Shown here one piece after another: positions 35,000-45,585 of a stretch of DNA of 64,000 bases. The stretch lies in contig JAJVDF010000345.1 of the NCBI GenBank assembly GCA_022410635.1, forward strand, positions 317,628-381,627. Reading direction: 5' to 3'. The notes beneath the pieces were generated by a model. It ran no database searches and had not been told where the DNA came from. It saw only the letters and a program-made list of their open reading frames with translations. Source of the stretch: Tretioscincus oriximinensis. Its lineage: Eukaryota > Chordata > Lepidosauria > Squamata > Gymnophthalmidae. Every line of letters starts with the position of its first letter. Positions within the stretch are counted from its first letter, which is position 1. The translations under genes and the position numbers were made by a program.

Positions 35000-35690
35000 A
35001 AAATCTGAACTACAAAATTGAGATTTTAAAACAGTATGTGAAGGCAGACAAGAAAAAGGCATTCCTTCGATCAAAGGCTGAAAGGTTAAAGAGGTGCGCC
35101 TTCAAAGATTTTCTGAAAAAATACAGTAATGTTGATTGACACACTTGTTGGGTTTTCTGGATGAAATCAGTTTGTACATGCTTACTGTCAGATAGCTCTG
35201 ACCTTCAGAGACTATTAAACAACATATTTCCTGTGAGAGTTTTGGAATGTTTATGTTATAGCTTATATATATGTATTACTGAGCATGCATAGTTATTCAG
35301 TTACTTAGATGCTGAGATACTTGTACATGTTTCCTGATGCTATGATGTCTTCGTGCTATGAAATGCTTGATGTGCGAGATGGTCACTTAACTCTATGCTG
35401 AAATATCCAATATATTCTTTGCTATTTTATTTTTATGCATTGTAAAAGCTAAAAGTCTTCCTGATGGAATGAAACTAAATGTATGGATTATTATTTTCTT
35501 CTACTAAGAAGAATTTACCTGCTGCATCAGCTTATCCTTCAAAGCTCTGAAAGTTGCATATTTACTCTGCTAGTGTTGGGTTAGAACCAAATCTCAACAA
35601 CATTTCATGGGGGAGACTATTCCATAGTCTGGGGGCAACCATCATGAAAGCCCTGCCACTGTTTCCTCTACTGATCATTATCAAGTGGGA
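35000..35690 (-). repeat. L2-clade LINE split by an LTR-like repeat
   Basis: L2 sequence on the minus strand at 35000-35140 ('gcgccttcaaagattttctg') continues at about 35605-35690 ('gggggagactattccatagt'). The middle is a different repeat. Confidence 0.6.
35325..35572. repeat. Unclassified LTR-like repeat, copy 2
   Basis: It is collinear with 15309-15570 (gagatggtcacttaac, atattctttgc, gtcttcctgatggaatg, tactctgcta). It may extend left to about 35157, where tgttgggtt also occurs just beyond the right end, a possible duplication. Confidence 0.5.
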
Positions 35691-36098
35691 ACTTCCAGTG
35701 AAAATCCAGCAGAAATCTGCATTTATGGCATTAAATCCATTAATTCTTGTTCTGCTCTCTACAACAATAAAAAAATTCTACACTTTTAAAGAGAAATCTT
35801 TAAGTTATGTTTCAGATTTATCTGTCGCAATCATCAAAACGTCTGGCCTGAGAATTTCTATCAGCTGTCTCAGTATATAAGCCAACAAATTGATTCTTTC
35901 AGTTCAATTTTAGGAACTTTTCCCCAGGGAAACTCCAGATGTCAATTGTGTTTGATTTTGATTTTTTTTAATATAGATGAGGTATCAAAATGTGTTTAAT
36001 TTCTTTTAAGTCACAGATGGTACAACATTCTGATACCCTTCAGGTATGAAAAACCATTTCTATCAGTGGTAGTCAATTTTTCCAGTTGTTCCACTTAA

Positions 36099-36225
36099 GG
36101 ACGTAAGAGGAATCCTGCTGAATCATGATGGATCCCATTTAGTCCAACATTCTGCCTCACACAGTGGCCTACCAATTGCACTTGGACGGAGGAGGAAAAA
36201 GTATAATAGTGGATCTTCCTAAGGC
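36099..36225 (-). repeat. CR1-like LINE 3' UTR, old
   Basis: 'acgtaagaggaatcctgctg' and 'agtccaacattctgcctcac' match the minus-strand 3' UTR signature with many differences. Confidence 0.65.
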
Positions 36226-37783
36226 AAGTATTGCTGGATCCCAGTAATTAGGAGAGGCAAATTGGCCACAATCATGACATAATAGAGAAAAGGTTATCTG
36301 GAACCACTCAGGGAGCTTCCCCAAGACATGGTTTGCCTTGCAATTTATTCTAAAACACGCTCGTCACCTGCCCCCATGAACCTTAACGCTTCCTTGCTGT
36401 TCCGACACGAAGAAATTTCATTGATGTCCTTCCCTTCCTATAATCCCCAAGCATTCTCTGCGAGCCAAGAGCCAATGAACTTTTACGTGTTGCCCCGAAG
36501 TCTCGCGAGATTTGCCAAGTTCACACTGCCGAATGTCATCACAAAGCTTTTTTTCAGGTTTTATAAAATGTCTGCTCTTGAATTGAACAAACTGAGTGGC
36601 TAGAAATTCTGCGACAACAGACCTTCTTAGCGAGTACATGCGTGATCTCATGGGGCAGATCGAAGGTGATGTTGCTAGCAACTCGTTCAAAATTGTGTGT
36701 GGGGATAGAACCTCAGCCTCTCTCTCAATAATTCCTTTTGAAGCAGCATTGCTTCAGAAGAATGTTAGTTTAGATAATTGGCATTTTCACTTTAGGGCTC
36801 ACTGTTTTTTTGTGTTTGATCTGAGAATCCAGCAAATAATAAGGTCAGGAATGCTTCTCTTTCTCATTAATTGTTTTCTCACCTGGCTCCCCATTAACAG
36901 GTAATAGTTTACATATCACCGCTTCTTTCTCTAAGCACACGTTTACTTTGGATTCTTCCATTTCCCCATGACATTGGCTGCTGGAAACCATCAGGTTTCC
37001 CTCCTTTATAGGCTAATGCAATTATGTGTTACCTGCAATTCTGACATAAAATCTAGGCTGCCAACTCTTTTGATGTGCTTTAAAAAAAATCAAAAGGCAA
37101 CTGCTCGTTCTCAGGAGCAAGCTAATCACCATAAAAGAAGAAACAGTTTTGATGTGTGGAATTAAAATCTAATGGATGCAGCACTGATTACAAAAAGCAT
37201 TCTTTCTATTAAGCAATTTGGAGAAATATTAGAGGGGTGGGAATCACAGTAAAGAAGTATTTCTATATGTTAGCAAGTGTACTTTCAAAAGAAAGCGAGA
37301 CAAAAAGCATCCCTTTGCAACTGGTCAATGTACCTTGAAACTGTACGTAAGAGCCTCCATTTCCTGTTAGTGAGGAATATGGGAGACCCGGCCATTGGTA
37401 GCATACTGGCAATACGAGTGCAGACCTCAACTTGGAGGCATGCAAAGAGCATATTTCCCCCTCCTATTTTTGGACTAAGGGTGCAACCAGTCATGGGGAG
37501 CTATTCTGCTATGCATGGGGTACCAGTTGCCAACTATAACAGCCAGCTTCCAGTTTCTCATCTTCTGGCAGATTTTCTGTTTCTGGTTTCATGGCTCATC
37601 ATTAAATTTCTGCCTACTTTTCTATGCTTTTTTTTTCACTGTGATTATTATAAAAGTTTGGATGCCCAGCAGCTTCACAAACCAGGTGGCAGTAGCAGCA
37701 GCAGCCGCCAAATGTGAAGAGAACGAAATGGAGCTGTTGTGCTGGCGGCATGGCCTGCTGGGATGTGTAGTCCTGCCCACCTG
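36226..37783. other. Intron, nothing recognised
   Basis: About 1.5 kb with several overlapping short open frames and no family match. No repeats were identified. Confidence 0.4.
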
Positions 37784-38068
37784 GCACAAATGGCTCAGTC
37801 ACTTAGGAAACGATCTCTTAACTAGGAGATGGAGTTTCGAAGCCCTGTGTCAGATGTGGGAAGGGTGAGCACCTTCCCCTAGCCCGTAGCTCTCGCCAAC
37901 CCAACTATTCTAAAGCAAGAACTGCAAGAAATTGCAACTGACTGCAATAACCTGGTGGAGAAGATAGAATGTAAGCCATCAGGCAAAATACCTTTGTAAG
38001 CAGCTTTGAGTCCCTTTGAACGGTGAGAAAAGCGGGGTATAAGAACCCAGTTTTTCTTCTGCTTCTGT
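37784..38068 (+). repeat. tRNA-like SINE, full length
   Basis: The A-box-like 'cacaaatggctcagtcactt' and B-box-like 'ggagtttcgaagccctgtg' are well kept. The 3' end is 'gagaaaagcggggtataaga' with a ttcttctgcttct tail. This is one of the best copies for defining the family. Confidence 0.94.
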
Positions 38069-38138
38069 GAGGAGTGGACTACAAACTCCCAGCCTACACT
38101 ACAAACTCCCATCCTGCACCACAGCTAACCCTGGTAGG

Positions 38139-38354
38139 TAGGCTGACCAGATGACCCCTTTTTTGGGGNGGGGGGATTGAAAACCCGGTTTTGGGATGCC
38201 TCCCATTTTTTTCTGAGGACAATTTTTTCAAAAAAAAGATTTTTTTTTGAAAAATATTTTTTTTAAAAAAAAAAATTGCCTCAGAAAAAACCTGAAGGCA
38301 CCCCAAAAACGGGTTTTCAATCCCCCCCCCAAAAGGGGTCATCTGGTCAGCCTA
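38139..38354. mobile_element. hAT-type foldback MITE with target duplication
   Basis: The ends are taggctgaccagatgacccc and ggggtcatctggtcagccta. Flanks ctggtagg (38131-38138) and ctgatagg (38355-38362) match at 7 of 8. One ambiguous base is at 38169. Confidence 0.93.
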
Positions 38355-38589
38355 CTGATAGGGAAGAGCCGCTTTAGCCAATCTGCATCCAGTCCCTCCC
38401 ACGGAAACATGGTTTTCTGCTTACAGGAAAGTGACTGGGGGAGCCATCTATAACAGAATAGTCTCAACATGAAAATAACAGCTGTACAGATAATCCAATC
38501 ACAGAATGGGAACCATTCTGCCAATTTGTGACCAATCAGGACCTTGAAAAGCCAAACAGGCACTAGGAATTTTCCTCCCTCTAATGTGG

Positions 38590-38707
38590 ATCTTCAAAAC
38601 ATAGGCTGGACAGACATCTGCCTGCGATGGTTTTAATGAATCCTGCATTGAGCAGGGAGTTGGACCAGATGACCCTGGAGGTCTCTTCCAATTCTATGAT
38701 TCTATGA
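38590..38707 (+). repeat. CR1 LINE 3' end with terminal repeats
   Basis: 'ggctggacagacatctgcct', 'gttggaccagatgaccctgg' and two ATTCTATG units at the end are diagnostic of CR1. Confidence 0.92.
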
Positions 38708-39729
38708 AAATCATTTGGTTAAGACTCTTGCCTTAAGCTTGCATGATTACCTTCCACGCCCAAATGGAAAAGAGAAGAAAACAAGATCAAAGGACCCCCA
38801 AATGTCAAGACAGGTGCCTTGCAAAAGGACAGTCACATATTCTTCCAGAAAGCCCTGAAATGAATCTCTTGACACAGAGATTGGTTTTTAAATGACACCC
38901 ACAGACAATCATCTATTCCAAAGCTATCCAATGTACATTACAAGTAATTCTCTTCTCCTCCACCCACCCACCCCCCGAGCCTTGACATGCTTGACCTCTG
39001 GCGTTCTGGAGGCTTCTGTTTCATAAATCTAAGTAATGTCTATCACTGGTGGCTAGCAATAAAAAGGAAAGGCAGAAGGAATGTACTCTGATGGCAAACA
39101 GCCCCTATTATTTATTTCCACTGTGTGTGGGGATATAATATATATCTCTTAATGTTGTTATTAGAGTTTGTCAACTGTTCTCAGCGAGGTAGCACTTCTC
39201 CTCCGGCCCCCAAACACTGATTCCGAATGGCAATAACTCACGGAGCCGGCTGAATTGCAGGGGGTGTTATGTCAAAATTATGGCACGCTCAGAGTCTTTT
39301 TAAAAATAGCAAGCTAAATCATAAAAAATAAACAAGACAAATGTGCACCTCCTAATGCTGTTCCCGAAGCCAAATCAAGACATATGTTGGTATTTAATAC
39401 CAAGGGTTCGATTTTGAAAGAGATAATGCACGTTCGGCTCACAGGCAGCTTGGGAAAGGGCTGGGATGTGGTTTGTTCAGGGAGAATAAAACAGTTCGGA
39501 TTTCAGCACGGTGGCCAACTAGTGAGGGGGAAAACAACAAGGGTGTAGGGAGGCTTCCAGTATTTTGCTAGTGAGTGATTCTGGCAGGATCAGAGCATTG
39601 GCACCACCAATTGCCCCACCGTTCCCCGGGTATTCATTGCTCATTCCTGCTACATGCACTGCTTGTGTATAAAGTCTGGAGTAATGGAAACCATCTCTGG
39701 GGATTGTGACCAACATATAGACCTTCCAG
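38708..39729. other. Intron, nothing recognised
   Basis: About 1 kb without recognisable repeats or coding sequence. Confidence 0.4.
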
Positions 39730-40130
39730 TGCACTAAGATCTCAAGGAGAAGACCTTCTGGTAGTTCCTCCCCTTGCAGAGACACAGGGCATAGGGGCAA
39801 GTAGGAGGGCCTTCTCTGTGGTAGCTCCCACAGTCTGGAACAGCTTCCCCCTAGAGGCTCGCCAAGCGCTTACACTATATATCTTTCAATGAGTGATAAG
39901 ACATACTTCTTCACCCAGGCTTTTGACTCTTAGCACCCTCTGTGCTCTTTTCTGCCAGGGAGAGTAGGTGGGTTGGAGGGAGGGAGAGTATGGATCTTTT
40001 TAAATATTTTTGATGAGGATGAGGAGGAGAAGGAGGAGGAGAATGAGGAGGAGGAGGGAGGAGGAGGATTTATCCTGTTATCCACCCTGGGACCAATGGT
40101 GAAGAACAGGATATAAATCAAATAAATAAA
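39730..40130 (+). repeat. L2-clade LINE 3' end with GAG-rich microsatellite
   Basis: 'gctcccacagtctggaacag' and 'acttcttcacccaggctttt' match the copy at 30650. A GAGGAG/GAT microsatellite (40011-40071) is embedded before the 3' terminus 'gaagaacaggatataaatca'. Confidence 0.8.
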
Positions 40131-41140
40131 TATGGGAGATCAACTGTTTGCAATGTTTCGATCAACTACAGGAAAGGCAGGAGATCTGCTTAGAGGCTTT
40201 GGGGAGTCTTTTGCCTTTCCCAGAAGACCATCAAGGACCAGACCTCTTACTATTTGGTCCTTGCTTTCAAGGGATCTCACGGCAAAATAATAGCTAGAGT
40301 GCACTTAACACACATTGCGTTAAGCTGCACTGGCGATGGTTTTCTGAGAAAACTCCACTCAGATAATGCGTGGCTGTGCAGATTAAGCCATGGTGAGTGC
40401 GTTTTCCACTTGGATTTTATGGAAAGCACATGTGGCCAGCTTGGATCCAAACAGCCTGAGACTTCCAAGACTTTGTTTAGAAGTACAACCCAAAAATATG
40501 TGCATGACCCCATGGCTAGCAAAGCTGAAGGAACGGATAACCCTTATGGGCCTTCCCCTCAGTTTTCTAAGCACCTTAGGGCCAAATGCTAAACAACATG
40601 TTTTTGACACAGAGAAGCAAAATAATATGGCACCCTTAACTCAATCCAAAGCTACTGCTTATCTGACCAAGCATAAACTTCAATCAAATTTACAAAATTG
40701 ACAATCCAGATCCCTGTGATTCCTACACTGACCATTTTTAGCCAACAGGATACAGCATTAAAATTTGGCAAATAAGGTATCCAAGGAGGACAGATTTTGT
40801 ATATGGGGTCCCAGCAGCCCACTGGGACAGTGGACAGCACCGGCAGCACCCTGTTAGTGGAGCAGAGGGCGGAGTCCTCTAAAATGGTAATTCCCATGCG
40901 GAAAGGGAGCCAAATTACCTTAAAGCACGCCATTAGCAAACCCTTTGCGAAGTGCTCAGCGGCCGGCGCTGGCACACAACTATCACAGTCAGCTGGTATA
41001 TTATGAAAGCTTCCAGAATTTGTCTGAAGTTCTAGAAACAAATCACAGAGAACAAGGACTCATTTTTTTACTATTCTCACTGCTTAGCTAGGATGTTTTT
41101 ATGGAAAAGGTTATTAGATAGTTTGTTTGTATGTGAAACT
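40131..41140. other. Intron, nothing recognised
   Basis: No element recognised. The open frames overlap on opposite strands and have no family match. Confidence 0.4.
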
Positions 41141-41337
41141 GTGGCCCCATCCCCACATTCTATATCCTGTGTTTTGGAGGCGAGTTTACCATCTGTCTGA
41201 CCCATGGATCCATGTGTATCCAGCCTTCCTTGAATTCTAGAGGTCTTTAAAGCACAGTAAACAGTCTGCTCATAGCTTGTGATTTCCACAAGCCTCCGAG
41301 ATGTTACCCAGAATACGGCTCCTTGTGACAGGGCCTC
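41141..41337 (-). repeat. Unclassified repeat with weak inverted ends, copy 1
   Basis: On the minus strand it is collinear with 50285-50442 (tttactgtgc..., aaagacct, 'ggtaaactcgcctccaaa', agaatgtgggga). The ends tggccccatccccac and gtgacagggcc are partly inverse, recalling the GGCCCTGTCCCC MITEs. Confidence 0.6.
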
Positions 41338-41934
41338 TATTTCAAAATTCTGAAGAAGAATCTCTCCGGAACTGTTTTTATGCAAATATAAACATTTCAT
41401 TGGCTCTTGGAGTGCAGGGATTGCTTGGGAACAGTAGGCAGGGTCGCAGGGGGTTCTGGGGATTGTAGTTAGGAAAGCACAGCAGTGCTTCTGGGGCTCC
41501 TCATTTGAACGAGGTAGCAGCTGAAGGGCAAGTAAAATGGAGACAGACAGCCAACGGGGTTTTTTTTAAGCATTTGGAAAGCAGAGGAAATGGATAGGTG
41601 GGGATGTAGCTTGGATATGGGCAAGGGGAAGCTTTGTGGATTAGCTCACAGTCCATCTAGTCCAAAGATTACCTGGCATTTGCAAACAGAAGATGAGGGC
41701 AAAATCCTCACACAGTCTTGATTCCCTGAAAATGACCTTGAATCTGTCTCCCTCTACGACCTGGAGACTGTATTTAGGCATCCATTTTAACAATCATTGA
41801 TACATGTATTCTGCATAAATTTGTCCAGGAACTTTGTAAAGCGAAGTTGAAAAAGTACTTCCTTTTGATAGTTCTAAGGTTTATGTATTTATTTATTCTT
41901 ATATCCCACCCAATACTCTGGTTTTCTGTTTTTG
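41338..41934. other. Intron, one possible L2 tail
   Basis: Around 41880-41925, 'tttatttattcttatatccc' resembles an L2 minus-strand 3' end. The rest is unrecognised. Confidence 0.4.
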
Positions 41935-42140
41935 TTTTAATTCCCCACCATTCTCACCCAAAGGGCTTATAAGATTAATTTTCACCCAAAGGTTTACATC
42001 TATTCTGTCTTCCCCACCAGATTAGTGGTGGTACTCATGAATCTAGTTGAAATGTAGATTGCAAATCTTTCTTTCCAATAACTTAGTTAACTAAGACAGA
42101 ATAGATGTGTCAGTTGAAAGATCGTCTCTTAGCCCGGCTT
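41935..42140 (-). repeat. tRNA-like SINE, 3' two-thirds
   Basis: 'ccaccattctcacccaaagg', 'tctgtcttccccaccagatt' and 'aatgtagattgcaaatctt' match the subtype at 52130. The head is decayed. Confidence 0.75.
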
Positions 42141-42499
42141 TCCTTCAACCAAAATCCAGGTTAAAGTGGTATATACACACCTGCAAGCTTTTAAACTGCA
42201 CTGAAAACCAGAAAAACGGTAATTTTATCGGATTTAGTTCAAGACTGAAGATGATTTTAAAACACAACTAGTTCTAGTATTGTGCGACAGAAGGACTATC
42301 TGAGGCACAGTAGGGCAAAGGGGTGAAATTACGCTCTTCAGAGGAGCACCTCACTCATCACTCTGCAAGCGCCCATTCATGTTGACGTTGACACCATGAA
42401 GAACCTAATGACCACCCCAAGCACCTGTTGCTGTCGCTATGGAGAACCCACTTTATTATTGCTAAACACAGGATTTATCTACATGTAACACGTGTAAGA

Positions 42500-43015
42500 C
42501 TACCAGAAACCACTTCCAGGTTGGACTATTGTAATGTACTCTAACTGGGGCTGTCCTTGGAAATGGTTCAGAAGCTGCAACTGTTCCAGAACACAGCTGC
42601 CAACTGCTGGCTGGAATAACTAGCTAGATGTACATCGCGTCAGTCTTGAAGCGGCTGCAGTGCCTGCCAATTTACTACCACCCTATAAGTCTCTAAATAA
42701 CTTGGGCCCCAAATAGCTAAAGGAATGCCTTCTCCCATATCAACCTGCCTATGCCTTAAGATCTGAAGAGGAGGTTTTCCTTTTGCATCAACAAAGGGAG
42801 AAGGGACCTGGGGCAGGGCAGGGCCTTCTCTGAGGTGGTCCCCAGACTATAGAATAGTGTCCCCATTGAGACTATTATCAACCATCATCATTGTATTCAT
42901 TCGGAAAATCTTTGAAGACGCTGCTTTTTAACCTGGCCTTTGGTTGAAGAAACAACTCTCCCTTCCTTATTTTCAGGCACTGTTTTAAAATGTTAATTTT
43001 GTATTCTTGTTTTTA
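42500..43015 (+). repeat. L2-clade LINE, ORF2 end
   Basis: 'tggactattgtaatgtactc', 'cagaagctgcaactgttcca', 'aataacttgggccccaaata' and 'taacctggcctttggttgaa' follow the L2 order. Frames are broken. It meets a reverse L2 tail to tail at 43016. Confidence 0.85.
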
Positions 43016-43890
43016 TTTTTTTATTTTTTTTACATTTATATTCTGCCCTATACCCAAAGGGAATTAAAAATGATAAAACAAGTTAAAATAGAACAATTTT
43101 TAAAAGACAACCGAGAAAAAATATAACAGCGCCTTCAAGGAGAATTTTTTGGGTCAGCCAAAGCCCAGGGTGAACAGATGTGCCTTCACTAGGCATCTAA
43201 ATATCTACAGCGTAGGTTCCATGGCACATCTCACAGGGGAGGGAATTGCAAAACCTGAGAGCTCTCACAGGGAAGCTCTCCCACATCATTTGTCATTTGA
43301 TGAATGAAGGAGGTGGGGCTGTCAGGGAAGCCTCACCATAAGATTTTAGGGTTTGGCCAGGTTCATATGGGAGAAGCTGTCCTTCAAATATTTGGGGGCC
43401 AAGCTGTTTAGGGCCTTGTAAGTTAGTGTTCTGCAGTTGTTTCAGGACCAGCGTAATGTTTGTTTGACCATCTATACCAGTCATCAGCCATGCTGTAAAT
43501 TCTGCACCAGCTGCAGACACGGATATCTCAGTCGCTAAGGAATCCATCTCTCCTCTGGGAGCTGGGGTTTTGAAGCCCTTTGTGAGACGTGGGGAGGGCT
43601 GAGCACCTTCCACTAGCCTGTAGCTCTAACCAATCCAGCTATCTGAAAGCATGAATTGCAAGAAATTGCAACTGACTGCAAGTAGATACATGGGAAGCAC
43701 CACAACCTGCTGGGGAAGATAGAGTGCAAGCTTTTGGGCAAAATATATCCTTGTAAGCCTCTTTGAGTCCCTTTGAAAGGTGAGAAAAGCGGAGTATAAG
43801 AACCAAGTTCTTCTTCTTTTTCTGAATCGTCTCCAAGGAGAGCCCCACATAGAGTGCATTACAATAGTCCACTCTAGAAGTTATTAGTGC
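43016..43890 (-). repeat. L2-clade LINE split by a SINE
   Basis: The 3' end 'attctgccctatacccaaag' is followed by the minus-strand body 'aaatatttgggggccaagct' to 43514. After the SINE it resumes with 'atcgtctccaaggagagccc' (about 43826-43890). Confidence 0.85.
43515..43822 (+). repeat. tRNA-like SINE inserted in L2
   Basis: Head 'atatctcagtcgctaaggaa', B-box-like 'ggggttttgaagccctttgt', 3' end 'gagaaaagcggagtataaga' with a ttcttcttttt tail. Full length. Confidence 0.93.
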
Positions 43891-44793
43891 ATTTTATTGT
43901 CAATAGCCCCGAGACCTTTGGGTATAGGATGCGTAAACAAACAAGCAAGCAAACCAACATACATACATACATAAATACATACAAATCAGGCTCTCCTGCT
44001 GCGTGTTCAAAGTGCTTTACAACGAAGCCTTAAAAATCAGGTTTTACAGCCGAACTGAAACTGCATTATGGTTGGCTGGGTAACAGCTGGGAATTATTTG
44101 CAGTGTATCTCTATGCTACATGAAAGCTTTAGTGCACCTTGCAGTGTTCCAAGTGTTGGTGTGCCCTGAACACCAGAACATGGAAGCAGATGGGAACAAG
44201 GCTACATCGGTGTCCAATTTTGCAAGATCACCATGTGCACAGATGTGCCCTTCGGTTTTCACATCATTTCCTACCGTCTGTCCTATTTCAACTCAGCTTC
44301 CATTTTGACTCTGTAACAATTCGCAACAAAGAAATTGCTGATAGCTTTCCAGAGACGATGATAATGAAGATTTCAAGCATTTATGTAACATTACGGAATA
44401 CAGAGGACTAGTCATAATGCTAGCCGGAAAGATACACAGACAACATAAAGGCCATAAAAAAGGAGTACAAATTACCAAATAAATAAATTGGCATAGACTT
44501 TAATCCAACTAGGAATAGATAAATGTGTCACATTATGTTTATCTTTTCCGCATATTGTTGATCTAAATTTTGGTTTATTATATCACTTGACACTTTTGTT
44601 TTTATCAAACTGGGCAATTTTTTTGTATGTACACACATACACACACGCACACAAACACACAACATTAGGTTACACAGTGTTCCCATCACATATCAGCCAG
44701 GGCTTTTTTGGTTACTCATTTCTGAAGGATCACCTCCACTGTACACATGGGGGGAAAATACATGATGCTTTTCAGAGACAAGCATTTAAATTA
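43891..44793. other. Intron with short simple repeats
   Basis: An L2 3' tip (gagacctttgggtatagg) at 43905-43930, an ACAT repeat at 43962-43985 and a CA-rich repeat at 44630-44662. No coding sequence recognised. Confidence 0.5.
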
Positions 44794-44997
44794 AAGGCTG
44801 ACCAGATGACGTATTTTGGGGGGGGGGGTTGAAAACCTGTTTTTGGGGTGCCTCTCGGGTTTTGCTGAGGAAAAAATAAATAAAAAAATTCAAGAAAAAA
44901 TCTTTTTTTGAAAAAATATTTCATCAGTAAAAAAACAGGAAGCACCCCAAAACCGGGTTTTCATCCCCCCCCCAAAAGGGTTCATCTGGTCAGCCTA
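44794..44997. mobile_element. hAT-type foldback MITE
   Basis: The ends are aaggctgaccagatgacg and ttcatctggtcagccta. The arms include 'gttgaaaacctgtttttggg' and 'ccccaaaaccgggttttcat'. Target duplication is not visible. Confidence 0.9.
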
Positions 44998-45080
44998 AAA
45001 CCTGTTCCTAAGTTCTCTTCCTTGTTAGCTATTATGATAGACCAGTTATCTGCCATATTTTCATGGTCTTGATTGGTCCA

Positions 45081-45262
45081 TAAGAAAACATAAGAGGAGC
45101 TCTGCTGAATCGGGTCATAGGCCATCTAGTCCTGCATTTTGTCTCACACATTGGCCCAGCAATTGCACCAGGGCAGTCTCAAGCAGAAGAAGGCAAACCC
45201 CTCTCCTGACCTTGACTCCTTGGAAATGGTATTTCAGGAACACTGCCTGTTTTTCCATCCTA
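45081..45262 (-). repeat. CR1-like LINE 3' UTR, diverged subfamily
   Basis: 'aaaacataagaggagctctg', 'cattttgtctcacacattgg' and 'tggaaatggtatttcaggaa' follow the family order with about a fifth of bases changed. Confidence 0.8.
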
Positions 45263-45585
45263 ATTTGCTAATTGCCTTCTGTGTTTTACCCAAATTCATA
45301 CAGGATGTTTATTTTGTCAGAGCATGAAAAGTTAAGAACAAAGAGATTTATTTGCCTACTAGTTTAAACATATCTTCTAAGGACTATCTTTAAATAATCC
45401 ACAACCATTCCTGGAGAAACTGTGACGGGCCTTTCTGCATTTTACATGTCACATGGCATCTTTTTATCCAATTGGGATGCAGTAGAGGGAGTCAGGTATG
45501 TAGAACACAAAAAGGCTAGATCACAGCCTTTGAATGTCCTGGTTCAGAGCCAAATCAGGAATGCTTCTGCCTGAGGATGTGCAGA
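45263..45585. other. Intron, nothing recognised
   Basis: No element noted between the two LINE copies. Confidence 0.4.

Noticed and set aside
36328..36904. Possible exon with an adjacent open frame
   Set aside because: No consensus splice pair with conserved peptide, opposite-strand frame open.
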